Origin: Paracoccaceae bacterium
Lineage (GTDB): Bacteria; Pseudomonadota; Alphaproteobacteria; Rhodobacterales; Rhodobacteraceae
DNA length: 10,441 nt
Assembly: GCA_003511785.1 (NCBI GenBank)
Contig: DOIS01000187.1
Span: 1 to 10,441 of the forward strand
Reading direction: 5' to 3'
The position numbers and the translations under genes are program-made. The notes below the pieces were generated by a model, which worked only from the letters and a program-made list of their open reading frames with translations, had not been told where the DNA came from and made no database searches. Shown here piece by piece: positions 1-7,117 of this stretch (position 1 is its first letter; the number at the start of each line of letters is the position of its first letter).

Positions 1-1134
1 ACCAGCCCATGAAATCGGCGTTGGCATAGGACGCCTGCGCGCCGTGATCGTTGGAATGGACCGCGTGGCGTTCGGCGCGCGGCAGGCCGAAGGTGAAATA
101 CTGCCCCACGGTCATCACCCCGTCCCAGACGATGTTGGGCACCGGCGTGCCCAGCACGTCGCGCAGGACGTTGCCGAACTCGCTGTCGTCGGGCTCATAG
201 CCCCCCGGCCCGAAGCTGTTGTCGTGGATATGGATGCGCGCGGGGTGCTTGCGATAATCGGGATCGTCGGTCTCTTCGACATAGGAGCCGAAGATCAGGT
301 TCACCGTCTTGTTGTTCTCGAAGCGGTTGCCGAAGACCTCGACATCCGAATTGGCCATGATGAGCATCCCCGTCCCCGCGGGCACGATGCCCACGATATT
401 GCCGGGGGCGCGAAATTGTCGGTGTTGTTGTTCACCGAGACGTTGTCGAAAACCCGCACGTGATGCCCGCCCTGCTGCGGCAGGTCGGGCAGGTCGAAGA
501 TCAGGATGCCGCCGGTGTTGTTTTCGAGATGGTTGTCATGCACATCGGCGTGGAAACTGTTCCCGATCTCGAGCCCGGCCACGTTGTATTCGGCGCGGCT
601 GTTTCGCACGATGATGTTCTCGGACTGGCCCACATAGATGCCCGCATCCGAGGCGCCGATCGCCACCGCCCCGTCGATCAGCACGTTCCTCGACGAGACC
701 GGGTAGAGCCCGTAGGCGCCGTTTTCCGGGTCGGGGCCGTTGGTCCATTCGGTGCGCACACGGACCAGCGCGATGCCGTCCACCCCCTTGGACTTGATCG
801 CGTCGCCCAGGGTGTCCTCGACCGCGAAATCCATCAGCAGCGCCCCGTCGCCGGTGATCATCAGCCCCTCCGAGCCGCCGGTCTGGCCCTTGAACGACAG
901 GATCGAGGCGTCCATCCCGGCGCCGCGCAGGGTCACGCCGTCCACGTCGAGCGAAAGCTGGTTGCGGATCGGATAGGTGCCGGGCGCCAGCACTATCTCG
1001 TCGCCGGGGCGGGCCAGGATCAGCGCCTCCTGCAACGTCTCCTCGGCGCCCTCGCCCGGCGCGATGCGCACGATCTCGGCCCAGGCGGGGGTGGTCAGCG
1101 CCATGAGGCCCAACGCGGCGATGGTGGCTTTCAT
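1..1134 (-). pseudogene. Secreted parallel beta-helix repeat protein (TIGR03805-like), frameshifted and cut by the window edge
   Basis: Exported right-handed beta-helix protein of unknown biochemical role. I start it at the ATG at 1134 rather than the upstream in-frame ATG at 1158, because a GGGAGGG Shine-Dalgarno lies just 5' of it and the protein then opens with a classic signal peptide (MKATIAALGLMALTTPAWA, cut before EIVRIAPGEG). Stacked helix turns follow, with family-like blocks such as NGAYGLYPVSSRNVLI, SDAGIYVGQSENIIVRN, AGLEIGNSFHADVHDN and GGILIFDLPDLPQQGGHHVR. Reading continues to NFAPP near 410, then shifts frame. In the next frame the expected family sequence resumes (GNIVGIVPAGTGMLIMANSD, then EVFGNRFENN) and stays open to position 1, ending ASYANADFMGW. 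One base appears to be missing in the G5 run at 404-408. Members of TIGR03805 usually sit beside a second exported protein, often a c-type cytochrome; that partner would lie left of this window. Family call strong; assembly error or true pseudogene is undecided. Confidence 0.85.
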
Positions 1135-1156
1135 CTTGTTCCCTCCCTTTCGGGCC

Positions 1157-1184
1157 ATTATTTCGGCTATTCTTCATCCGGCAA
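1157..1184 (-). promoter_or_regulatory. Candidate promoter of the beta-helix gene
   Basis: On the minus strand TTGCCG (1184-1179) and AATAAT (1162-1157) are 16 bp apart, matching the sigma-70 consensus at 4 of 6 and 5 of 6 positions. The -10 element ends 22 bases before the ATG at 1134, leaving room for a short leader with the GGGAGGG ribosome site. This is pattern matching only, and promoters in this GC-rich group are poorly conserved. Confidence 0.3.
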
Positions 1185-1220
1185 GCTCCGGCGCGCAGCT
1201 GACGTGGCGGCAGGCCCGGC

Positions 1221-1249
1221 TTGCCACGGGCGCGCGCGGGCGCTATCGC
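1221..1249 (+). promoter_or_regulatory. Candidate promoter of rlmE
   Basis: TTGCCA (1221-1226, 5 of 6 to TTGACA) is followed after exactly 17 bp by TATCGC (1244-1249, weak match to TATAAT). A start about 7 bases downstream would give a roughly 15-base leader carrying AGGAGG at 1261-1266. The geometry is good but the -10 is weak. Inference only. Confidence 0.35.
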
Positions 1250-1271
1250 GGCGGCAACGCAGGAGGCTGAC

Positions 1272-1973
1272 ATGGCCAAGAACACATCCGGGCGCGGGCA
1301 GCGCGATCTGACGGTCAAGGTCAAGACCGCGCGGGGCCGCAAGCTGTCGTCCACGCGCTGGTTGCAGCGGCAGTTGAACGACCCTTACGTCAAGCGCGCC
1401 CAGGCCGAGGGCTATCGCGGGCGCGCGGCCTTCAAGATCATGGAACTGGACGACAAGTATCGCTTTCTCGTGCCCGGAGCGCGGGTGGTGGACCTGGGCT
1501 GTGCGCCGGGGGGCTGGATCCAGGTGGCGGTGCCGCGCATCAACGCCCTGGGCGAGAAATCGGGCAAGGCGGTGGGCCGGATCATCGGGGTGGATCTGCA
1601 GGAGGTCGAACCGATCCCGGGGGCCGAGATCCACCAGCTCGATTTCATGGAGGACGATGCCGACCTGAAGGTCAAGGACTGGCTGAATGGTCGCGCCGAC
1701 GTGGTGATGTCGGACATGGCGGCGTCCAGCTCGGGGCACAAGCAGACCGATCACTTGCGCATCATGGCGCTCTGCGAGGCGGCGGCGCATTTTGCCTTCG
1801 ACATGCTGGACGAGAACGGCACCTTTGTCGCCAAGGTGCTGGCGGGCGGCGCCGAGGGCGAGTTGCAGAAGCTGCTCAAGCAGAAATTCGCCAAGGTGGC
1901 CAATGTGAAACCCCCTGCCTCGCGCGCCGGCAGTTCCGAGAAATTCGTGGTGGCGACGGGATTTCGGGGCTGA
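1272..1973 (+). CDS. rlmE: 23S rRNA (uridine-2552-2'-O)-methyltransferase RlmE
   Basis: RlmE (FtsJ/RrmJ) uses S-adenosylmethionine to methylate the 2'-O of U2552 in the A-loop of 23S rRNA, late in large-subunit assembly, in the cytoplasm. The reading frame is open from 1221, but the ATG at 1272 is chosen because AGGAGG sits at 1261-1266, five bases before it. This gives 233 residues; E. coli RlmE has 209, and the difference is partly a longer basic N-terminus. The SAM motif is VVDLGCAPGGW (72-82). The K-D-K-E catalytic set is visible: K55 (AAFKIMEL), D148 (VVMSDMA), K188 (FVAKVLAGG) and E223 (AGSSEKFVV). The family ending SSEKFVVATGFRG is complete. The gene is divergent from the beta-helix gene and has no cotranscribed neighbour in the window. 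In many Rhodobacterales I would expect ppx just upstream; it is not here. No damage is seen. Confidence 0.97.
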   Translation: MAKNTSGRGQRDLTVKVKTARGRKLSSTRWLQRQLNDPYVKRAQAEGYRGRAAFKIMELDDKYRFLVPGARVVDLGCAPGGWIQVAVPRINALGEKSGKAVGRIIGVDLQEVEPIPGAEIHQLDFMEDDADLKVKDWLNGRADVVMSDMAASSSGHKQTDHLRIMALCEAAAHFAFDMLDENGTFVAKVLAGGAEGELQKLLKQKFAKVANVKPPASRAGSSEKFVVATGFRG

Positions 1974-2143
1974 TCCCCCGCGCATCGGACGCTCGGCAAA
2001 AGGATCTGGTGTTTCGCGCTGGTCGCCGGGATTAGCCGGTTCGAGCTGGTTCAGTCGATGGCGCGCCAGCCTCCGCGCCGTTCATGCACGGGGCCCCCGA
2101 GGCCCTTTCCAATATCGACAGAGCGTGAAGACAACCTGCCCCC

Positions 2144-2413
2144 TCAGCTCCTCGCCCCGGCGCGCGCGCCGAATGGCAGCGGCCACCTGAATCCGACACG
2201 CACCCTGCCCCGGGCTGTGTCCGAAACCGGCGGCGGAATACACGGCCCCGGCACCAACCATGAGCGCAGGGCACGGGCGCGCAAGGCCTCGGCCGCGCGC
2301 AACTGGGATGGCCGGTCGCGGCCCGGGCGGGCGCGGGCCAGCCGGGCCAGGTGCTCCTGGCGCATCAGCGCGAAAAGGCGGGCGCGGCGGGCGGCAAGAT
2401 CTGGGGTCATCAT
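2144..2413 (-). CDS. Possible small basic hypothetical protein
   Basis: A minus-strand frame of 89 codons opens with two tandem ATGs (2413, 2410) preceded directly by GGAGAGAGG, a fair ribosome site for the second ATG. The first 50 or so codons show the G/C-ending usage of real genes here and read as a helical, arginine- and leucine-rich stretch (DLAARRARLFALMRQEHLAR). From about residue 55 (VPGPCIPPPVSD onward) the composition no longer looks coding, so the frame may be fortuitous or broken. It lies 97 bases downstream of the cytochrome stop on the same strand. I recognise no family. Low confidence. Confidence 0.22.
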   Translation of the reverse strand: MMTPDLAARRARLFALMRQEHLARLARARPGRDRPSQLRAAEALRARALRSWLVPGPCIPPPVSDTARGRVRVGFRWPLPFGARAGARS

Positions 2414-2419
2414 CCTCTC

Positions 2420-2447
2420 TCCGGGTCGGGACCAAGCCTGACCCGGA
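2420..2447. repeat. REP-like intergenic palindrome
   Basis: CCGGGTC (2421-2427) and GACCCGG (2440-2446) are perfect inverted arms. The outer pair T2420/A2447 extends the stem, and an inner G-T wobble followed by two G-C pairs leaves a 6-base loop ACCAAG at 2431-2436, about 11 pairs in all. The style (CCGGGTC..GACCCGG beside AATGATG) resembles short dispersed palindromes common in alphaproteobacterial spacers. There is no T run on either side, so it is not a convincing intrinsic terminator, though it lies downstream of the cytochrome gene. Confidence 0.45.
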
Positions 2448-2509
2448 ATGATGAAGAAAGGGTGTGCGTATTCCGTGTCCGCTTCCGGGCGCCAATGTGG
2501 CAGTCCGCC

Positions 2510-4435
2510 CTAGCGGCCCAGTTCCCGCGCCAGCGCCTGCAATTGCGGATCATCCGGCACCCGGGCCAGGGCGCGGTCCAGCACCTCGCCCGCAGCCCCT
2601 GCCCCACCGCGGGCCGCCGCCAGCCGCACCAGCATGACCCAGGCCTCGACCCGCTGCGGATCGAGGCGCACCACCTCGCCGAAGGCGCGTTCGGCCACGG
2701 GCAGGTTGCGCAGGGTCAGCGCCATGCCGCCGGTGATGAGGTGGGTCTCCGGGAAATCCTGCTTGTTGCCCAGCGAGCCCTGCCAGTCGCGCATCGCCTG
2801 CCCCAGCACCGCGCCCTGGCTGGGCGAGAGCGCGCCCGACTCCACGTCGAGCATCGAGCGGGCCGCCGCGATGCGCACCGATTTCATCGGATCGGCCAGC
2901 AAGGGCGCCAGCCGCGTGGCGCGCGCCGGTCCGGGCAGCGCGCGCTGCACCACCACGGCGGCCGCCCGCACCATCGGGTCGGGATCGGCGAGAAGCGGTG
3001 CCAGCCGGTCGGCCAGGTCGGGCGCGGCATAGCCTTGCGCGGCCTCGAGCGCGGTGGCGCGCACGATCCCCGGTTGCCCGGTGTCCTCGGCCAGCGCGGC
3101 CACCCCGGGCGCGTCGCGACGCGCGGCGGCCAGCACCTGGCCGTAATGCGGCCCGCGATGGTCGCTGCCCGGGAAGCGCGCGGCGATCTCGGCGGCGGCC
3201 CAGTCGGGGCTCCGGTCGGTGTGGCAATCGGTGCAGGCATCCGGCGCGCCGGTCTCGGCGGCCAGGTCCGGGCGCGGCACCCGGAAGGAATGGTCGCGCC
3301 ACCCGTCGATGCCCATGTAGTCGCGCTCGATCATGTGGCAGGCCACGCATTGCGCGCCGTCGCTCCCCTCGGGGTGGAAGTGGTGCGCCGGGTCGTCATA
3401 CTCGGCCAGCCGCAACGAGGGGAAATCCGGGTTGCCCGCCAGCGAGTGGCATTGCGCACAGATGGCGTTGTCCTCCGCCTTGAGCGTGGCCTCGTGCGGG
3501 AGGTGACAGTCCAGCAACCGACGCCCCGGGCATACATCTTCGATTGCAGGAAGGAGCCGTAGACATAGGCCTCGTCGAGGATCTGCCCGTCGGCGTGGTA
3601 AAGCCCCGGCCGCAGCAGCGAGAGTGCGTGGGCGTCGTGATAGGGCGTGCCGGGGACCGGGTTGCCGTCGAGAAGCGGCTCGCGCCGGGAATGGCAGGCG
3701 GCGCAGACCTGCATCGTGGCCTCGACATCGGCGCCGAGGTCGATGGTGAAGCCCCGCTCGGTCAGGCCCGGGGTCTCGACCGGGCGCCCTGCCACCCAGT
3801 CCAGATGCGCAGCACCAGGGCCATGGCAGGCCTCGCAGCCCACACCGATCTCGGGCTGGGTCGAGGCATAGCTTTGCGTGCGCGCGCCGTAGTTGCGCTG
3901 GTAGTTGGTGGCGTGGCACTCGGCGCAGCGCGCGTTCCAGGTCTTGTAGGGCCCTCGCCAGTGATAGCCGTCGCCGGGTGGCAGGTCCTGGTCGGGATAG
4001 AGGCGATACCAGCGTTTCTCGACATCGTCCCAGACCACGTCGAAGCTCTACTGCCGGCCCGGGGCGGTCTCGAGCAGGTATTGCTGCAAGGGCGCGATGC
4101 CCGCGATGGAATGCACCGGGTAATCGGTTGTCACCCCATCGCTTTCCGTCACCACGATATGCAGCGCGTCGTCGCGGGTGAGGAAGCGCACCTCCTTGCC
4201 GTCGCTATGGGTGAAGGTGGCGTCGTCGAAATCGCCCAAGGCGTTGGCCGGGTCCGCCTCGGTCCAGGTCAGGTCGTGATGCGAGCCCTCCCAGGCGCGG
4301 GCGGCGTCCTCGTGGCAGTCGGTGCAGCTTTCCGAGCCGACATAGGCGGGGGGCGGCGGATGCCATCGTGGGCGCGGCGCAGAGCAGCGCCAGGCAGAGC
4401 GCGGCCCAGGCGCGACGGCGGAAGCGGAGGGTCAT
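2510..4435 (-). pseudogene. Periplasmic octaheme cytochrome c with HEAT/TPR-like C-terminus, broken by two frameshifts and an amber codon
   Basis: Exported multiheme c-type cytochrome; substrate unknown. The ATG at 4435 overlaps the upstream YihY-like stop (ATGA) and starts a signal peptide (RAWAALCLALLCAAPTMASA). Joined across three lesions, the frame gives exactly 641 codons plus stop. Eight CXXCH sites follow: CTDCH (4312-4326), CAECH (3913-3927), CEACH (3823-3837), CAACH (3691-3705), C-x-DCH (3503-3516, one base short), CAQCH (3446-3460), CVACH (3335-3349) and CTDCH (3221-3235). After heme 8 come HEAT-like repeats (LAPLLADPDPMVRAAA; LAPLLADPMKSVRIAA) and TPR-like helices (AERAFGEVVRLDPQRVEAW). 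Lesions: an extra base in the G6 run 4348-4353, a TAG at 4050-4048 between PGRQ and SFDVVWDD, and a missing base near 3511-3514. As written, no functional protein could be made. The organisation suggests periplasmic electron transfer, but I cannot assign a reaction. The family resembles cytochrome c554-fold/TPR multiheme proteins. Confidence 0.85.
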
Positions 4436-5307
4436 GTCTTGGGGGTTCCTTCCTCGGCGGCATCGGGGTCGTGGCGGTCGCGGGCCTTGGCCTGGCGGAT
4501 CAGCGCGCCGTTGAACTCTGCCCCGAAGATCAGGATCGCGGCAAGCAGATAGAGAAAGATCAGCGCCGAGATCACCCCCGCCAGCCCGGCATAGATCACG
4601 CTGTAGGCGGCGTAATGCGAGATGTAGAAGGCAAAACCCCGCGCCGCCAGCGCCCAGAGCGCCACGGTCAGGATCACCCCGGGCCAGATGTTGCGCAGCC
4701 CGTGCCGCCCGCCCGGCAGCACCAGGTGGCAGACGAAGACGCCCGGCACCACCAGCCCCAGGGTCAGGATCAGGTTGATGATCCGGTCGGTGAACAGCCA
4801 GCTCAGCGGCGCGGGCAGCGCGTCCCCCACGAAATGCATGTAGAGCGGGAAGGCCACCGCAACCCCGGTGAAGGCCAGCACGAAGCCCGAACCCAGGATC
4901 ACCAGCCCCAGCCCGATCAGCCGCGTCTTCCAGACCGGGCGGCGGTCCACGTCGTGATAGGCCAGCGTCATCGCCTGGCGGATCGACTCGACCCCGTTCG
5001 AGGCGAAGAACAGCGTCAGCAGCGCGCCCAGCGTCAGCCCGCCATCGGCGCCGCCCGCCACCGCGCGCAGCTCGCGCTCGATCGGGCGGGCGACTTCCTC
5101 GGGCCAGGCGCTGAGGATCAGGTCGATGAGCTCCTCGACATCGACCTCGGTCGAGAAGGTGACCGCCAGCGACAGGATGAACAGCAGGAAGGGAAACAGC
5201 GCCAGCATCAGCGAGAAGGCGATGTTGGGCGCCAGGATCGAGCCGCCCTTGCCGGTGATGAACCGGCCCAGCGCCTCGAAGAGGGCCTCTTTCCAGCGCC
5301 AGAGCAT
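4432..5307 (-). CDS. YihY/BrkB family inner-membrane protein
   Basis: Integral inner-membrane protein of the YihY/virulence-factor BrkB family (formerly annotated as ribonuclease BN by mistake), 291 residues. Its molecular function is not established. About six hydrophobic segments are visible, roughly at 32-52, 90-102, 130-156, 175-197, 208-228 and 238-265. Family signatures are the N-terminal APNIAFSLMLALFPFLLF and the C-terminal YSVIYAGLAGVISALIFLYL followed by IFGAEFNGALI. A hydrophilic, charged tail (KARDRHDPDAAEEGTPKT) follows. The ATG at 5307 overlaps the stop of the AI-2E gene (TGATG), and its own stop overlaps the cytochrome start (ATGA), so all three genes are probably translationally coupled. 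The longer open frame upstream is a shadow of the AI-2E gene. The gene is intact. Confidence 0.92.
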   Translation of the reverse strand: MLWRWKEALFEALGRFITGKGGSILAPNIAFSLMLALFPFLLFILSLAVTFSTEVDVEELIDLILSAWPEEVARPIERELRAVAGGADGGLTLGALLTLFFASNGVESIRQAMTLAYHDVDRRPVWKTRLIGLGLVILGSGFVLAFTGVAVAFPLYMHFVGDALPAPLSWLFTDRIINLILTLGLVVPGVFVCHLVLPGGRHGLRNIWPGVILTVALWALAARGFAFYISHYAAYSVIYAGLAGVISALIFLYLLAAILIFGAEFNGALIRQAKARDRHDPDAAEEGTPKT

Positions 5308-6383
5308 CAGGGCAATTTCCCCGGCCCCTCGGCCATGGCGTCGCGCAGCGTGCTCCAGATGGTCACGAACAGCCCCGCCAGCACCGGCCCGATCACCAGG
5401 CCGGGAATGCCGAAGAAGCCCAGCCCCCCCAGCGTGCTGACCAGGATCAGAATCTCGTCGAGCTGGGCATCGCGGCCGACCAGCCAGGGCCGCAGCAGGT
5501 TGTCCACGCTGCCCACCGCGAACATCCCCCACAGCGCCAGCGCCAGCCCGACCCAGACCTGCCCCGTCAGCATCAGCACCACCGCGCCCCCCAGGATCAC
5601 CGACGAGGCCCCGATCGCCGGGATCATCGCCATCACGATCATCACCACGGTCCAGAACGCCACCCCGCCGATCCCGGCCAGCAGGAAGCCGATGCCCCCC
5701 AGCACCCCCTGGATCGACGCGATCACCATGTTGCCGCGCAGGGTGGCGCGGGTGATCGACACCGCGCGCTCGGACAGCCGCGCCTGGGTGTCGGGGCGCA
5801 GCCCGGTGAAGGCGAGCAGCTGGTCGAGGATCGGCACCGGGCGCCCGAGGAAGAAATACAGCGCATAGATGAAGATGAACACGTCGAGGAACAGCCGCGC
5901 CGCGCCCCGGGTGAAGGTGGACATGTGGCCCACGAAATAGGCTGCGGCAGCGGTGCCCAGCTCGCCCAGCTTCTCCAGGATGGCGGGCCACCAGGCACGC
6001 AGCTGCGCCTCGAGCCATTCCTCCTGCGGCAGCCAGGCAGGCAGCAGGTCGCCCAGCGGCGTGGCGGCCAGTTGCCGCGCCAGGCCGCGCAGATCGCCGG
6101 CCAGCCCCGCCGCCTGAAGCGCCGCCATGTAGCCCAGCGTGAAGAGCGGCAGAATCACCCCCACGATCACCAGCGCGAGCGTCAGCCCGCTGGCGGCGCG
6201 GCCCCGCCCGCCGGTCAGCCGCAGCATCCGGGCACGCAGCGGGCGCACCATCTCGGCCGCCAGCGCCGCCATCAGAAGCGCCACGATGAACGGCCGGGCC
6301 ACCAGGAAGAACAGAAGGGAAATCAGCGCCGTGGCCACGATCAGCGCCAAGCCGCGCCAAACGGTCGCGTTCAGTGGTTCCAC
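5307..6383 (-). CDS. AI-2E family transporter (PerM/TqsA-like permease)
   Basis: Polytopic inner-membrane protein of the AI-2E transporter family (PF01594, earlier UPF0118), 358 residues. Members export autoinducer-2 (TqsA) or act as ion exporters; the substrate here cannot be read from sequence. The start is GTG at 6383, supported by GGGAGA six bases upstream; no better ATG is in frame. Paired hydrophobic helices lie at 10-45 and 65-90, a hydrophilic region at 95-145 and helices at 162-180. The conserved C-terminal half has IQGVLGGIGFLLAGI (224-238), GSVDNLLRPWLVGRD (291-305) and LGGLGFFGIPGLVIGPVLAG (318-337), the family hallmark. First gene of the coupled set with the YihY-like protein and octaheme cytochrome. 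It follows the Crp/Fnr gene on the same strand by 85 bases, so read-through from that gene is possible. Intact. Confidence 0.95.
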   Translation of the reverse strand: MEPLNATVWRGLALIVATALISLLFFLVARPFIVALLMAALAAEMVRPLRARMLRLTGGRGRAASGLTLALVIVGVILPLFTLGYMAALQAAGLAGDLRGLARQLAATPLGDLLPAWLPQEEWLEAQLRAWWPAILEKLGELGTAAAAYFVGHMSTFTRGAARLFLDVFIFIYALYFFLGRPVPILDQLLAFTGLRPDTQARLSERAVSITRATLRGNMVIASIQGVLGGIGFLLAGIGGVAFWTVVMIVMAMIPAIGASSVILGGAVVLMLTGQVWVGLALALWGMFAVGSVDNLLRPWLVGRDAQLDEILILVSTLGGLGFFGIPGLVIGPVLAGLFVTIWSTLRDAMAEGPGKLP

Positions 6384-6446
6384 CCGGCTCTCCCGTCCAT
6401 CTCAGCCCGCGCTGGCAAGGTGGCACGGCGCGGCGCGCCTTTGCAA

Positions 6447-6461
6447 CCGCCGCGCGGGCGG
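6447..6461 (-). terminator. Weak hairpin after the Crp/Fnr gene
   Basis: CCGCC (6447-6451) and GGCGG (6457-6461) form a 5-bp GC stem just after the regulator stop. There is no U-rich tract in the transcript, so termination would be inefficient at best. It may be chance in such GC-rich DNA. Confidence 0.2.
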
Positions 6462-6468
6462 CGCGGCC

Positions 6469-7117
6469 TCAGGACTGGCCGTGCCCGGCGAGCCCGGCCC
6501 GGTCCGGCACCCGGATCCGCCGATAGCCCAGATCGACCAGGCCGGCCTCGGCAAGCTTGCGCAGTTCGCGTTGGAGCGTCGCCGGCGAGACGGCGACCAT
6601 CACGGCCAACTCGTCTGCGACACCCGCATCCAGCCGTCCGCGTCGCTCAGCCGTTCGGAGAGATGCAGCAGCCGCAACGCGAGGCGCTGCGCGGCGCCGG
6701 TCACGGCGAGGTTGGCGATGATCCGCAACGCGGTGCGTATGTTGGCATGGGAAGGGCATAGAAAGGCTGAAAGAAGGCGGGCGTGGCCTCGACCATCTCG
6801 ACCACCCGCGCGGCCGGCAGGCACAGCGCGCGCACCGGCTCGGAGGCGGTCACCGTGACCAGCCGCGTGCGATCCGACAGCATCGCCAGGTCGCCCAGCC
6901 AGAACCCCTGCTCGTCGCGGTGGATGACGGTCTCCTGCCCGTCATCGGCCGGCACCGCGATCTGAACCGCCCCCGCGACGATGCCGAAAATCGCCCCTGC
7001 CGGGTCGCCATAGCGATACAGCACCTCGCCCGCCGCGAAATGGCGCAGCTGGCAGGCGCGAAACACCGCATCGCGGAAGTCGGCCGGGCACTCGCTCATC
7101 CACTCGCTTTGCGACAT
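6469..7117 (-). pseudogene. Crp/Fnr family transcriptional regulator, two frameshifts
   Basis: DNA-binding regulator with an N-terminal cyclic-nucleotide-binding-type beta-roll and a C-terminal winged helix-turn-helix. I place the start at the ATG at 7117 (MSQSEWMSE), since family homology begins soon after (FRDAVFRACQLRHFAAGEVL); the Shine-Dalgarno is weak and M7 is an alternative. Reconstructed length is 216 residues, normal for the family. The beta-roll is seen in RYGDPAGAIFGIVAGAVQIA and GFWLGDLAMLSDRTRL. The first frame change is near 6749-6755, after FFQPFYAL, continuing as SHANIRTALRIIANLAV. The second is near 6633-6650, after LSERLSDADG, continuing as LDAGVADELAVMVAVSPATL and RELRKLAEAGLV. 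Both are consistent with a missing base. Without correction the protein would lose its DNA-binding domain. No FNR-type cysteine cluster is visible, so oxygen sensing by an iron-sulfur cluster is unlikely; the ligand is unknown. Divergent from the sulfatase gene. Confidence 0.85.

Larger units (their letters stand above)
1974..2509. other. Gene-poor spacer between rlmE and the cytochrome gene
   Basis: These 536 bases separate the convergent ends of rlmE and the octaheme cytochrome gene. I see no recognisable protein, tRNA or rRNA. Several frames are open on both strands, as expected at this GC content. Two items are listed separately: a short minus-strand reading frame beginning at 2413, and a palindrome at 2420-2447. 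No convincing terminator follows rlmE; GGGG-CTGAT-CCCC at its stop codon (1967-1979) is only a 4-bp stem. Confidence 0.6.

Noticed and set aside
460..1311. Plus-strand frame opposite the beta-helix gene
   Set aside because: Antisense shadow rich in H, R and D; the minus-strand product has a signal peptide and family motifs.
3544..5868. A 774-codon plus-strand open frame
   Set aside because: It lies antisense to the cytochrome, YihY and AI-2E genes, lacks recognisable domains and has low-complexity composition typical of antisense frames in GC-rich DNA.
4432..6426. A 664-codon open frame on the minus strand, apparently one fused protein
   Set aside because: Only its last 291 codons (YihY-like) are real; the upstream part is an arginine/glycine-rich shadow of the AI-2E gene in another frame, and the TGATG junction explains the true start.
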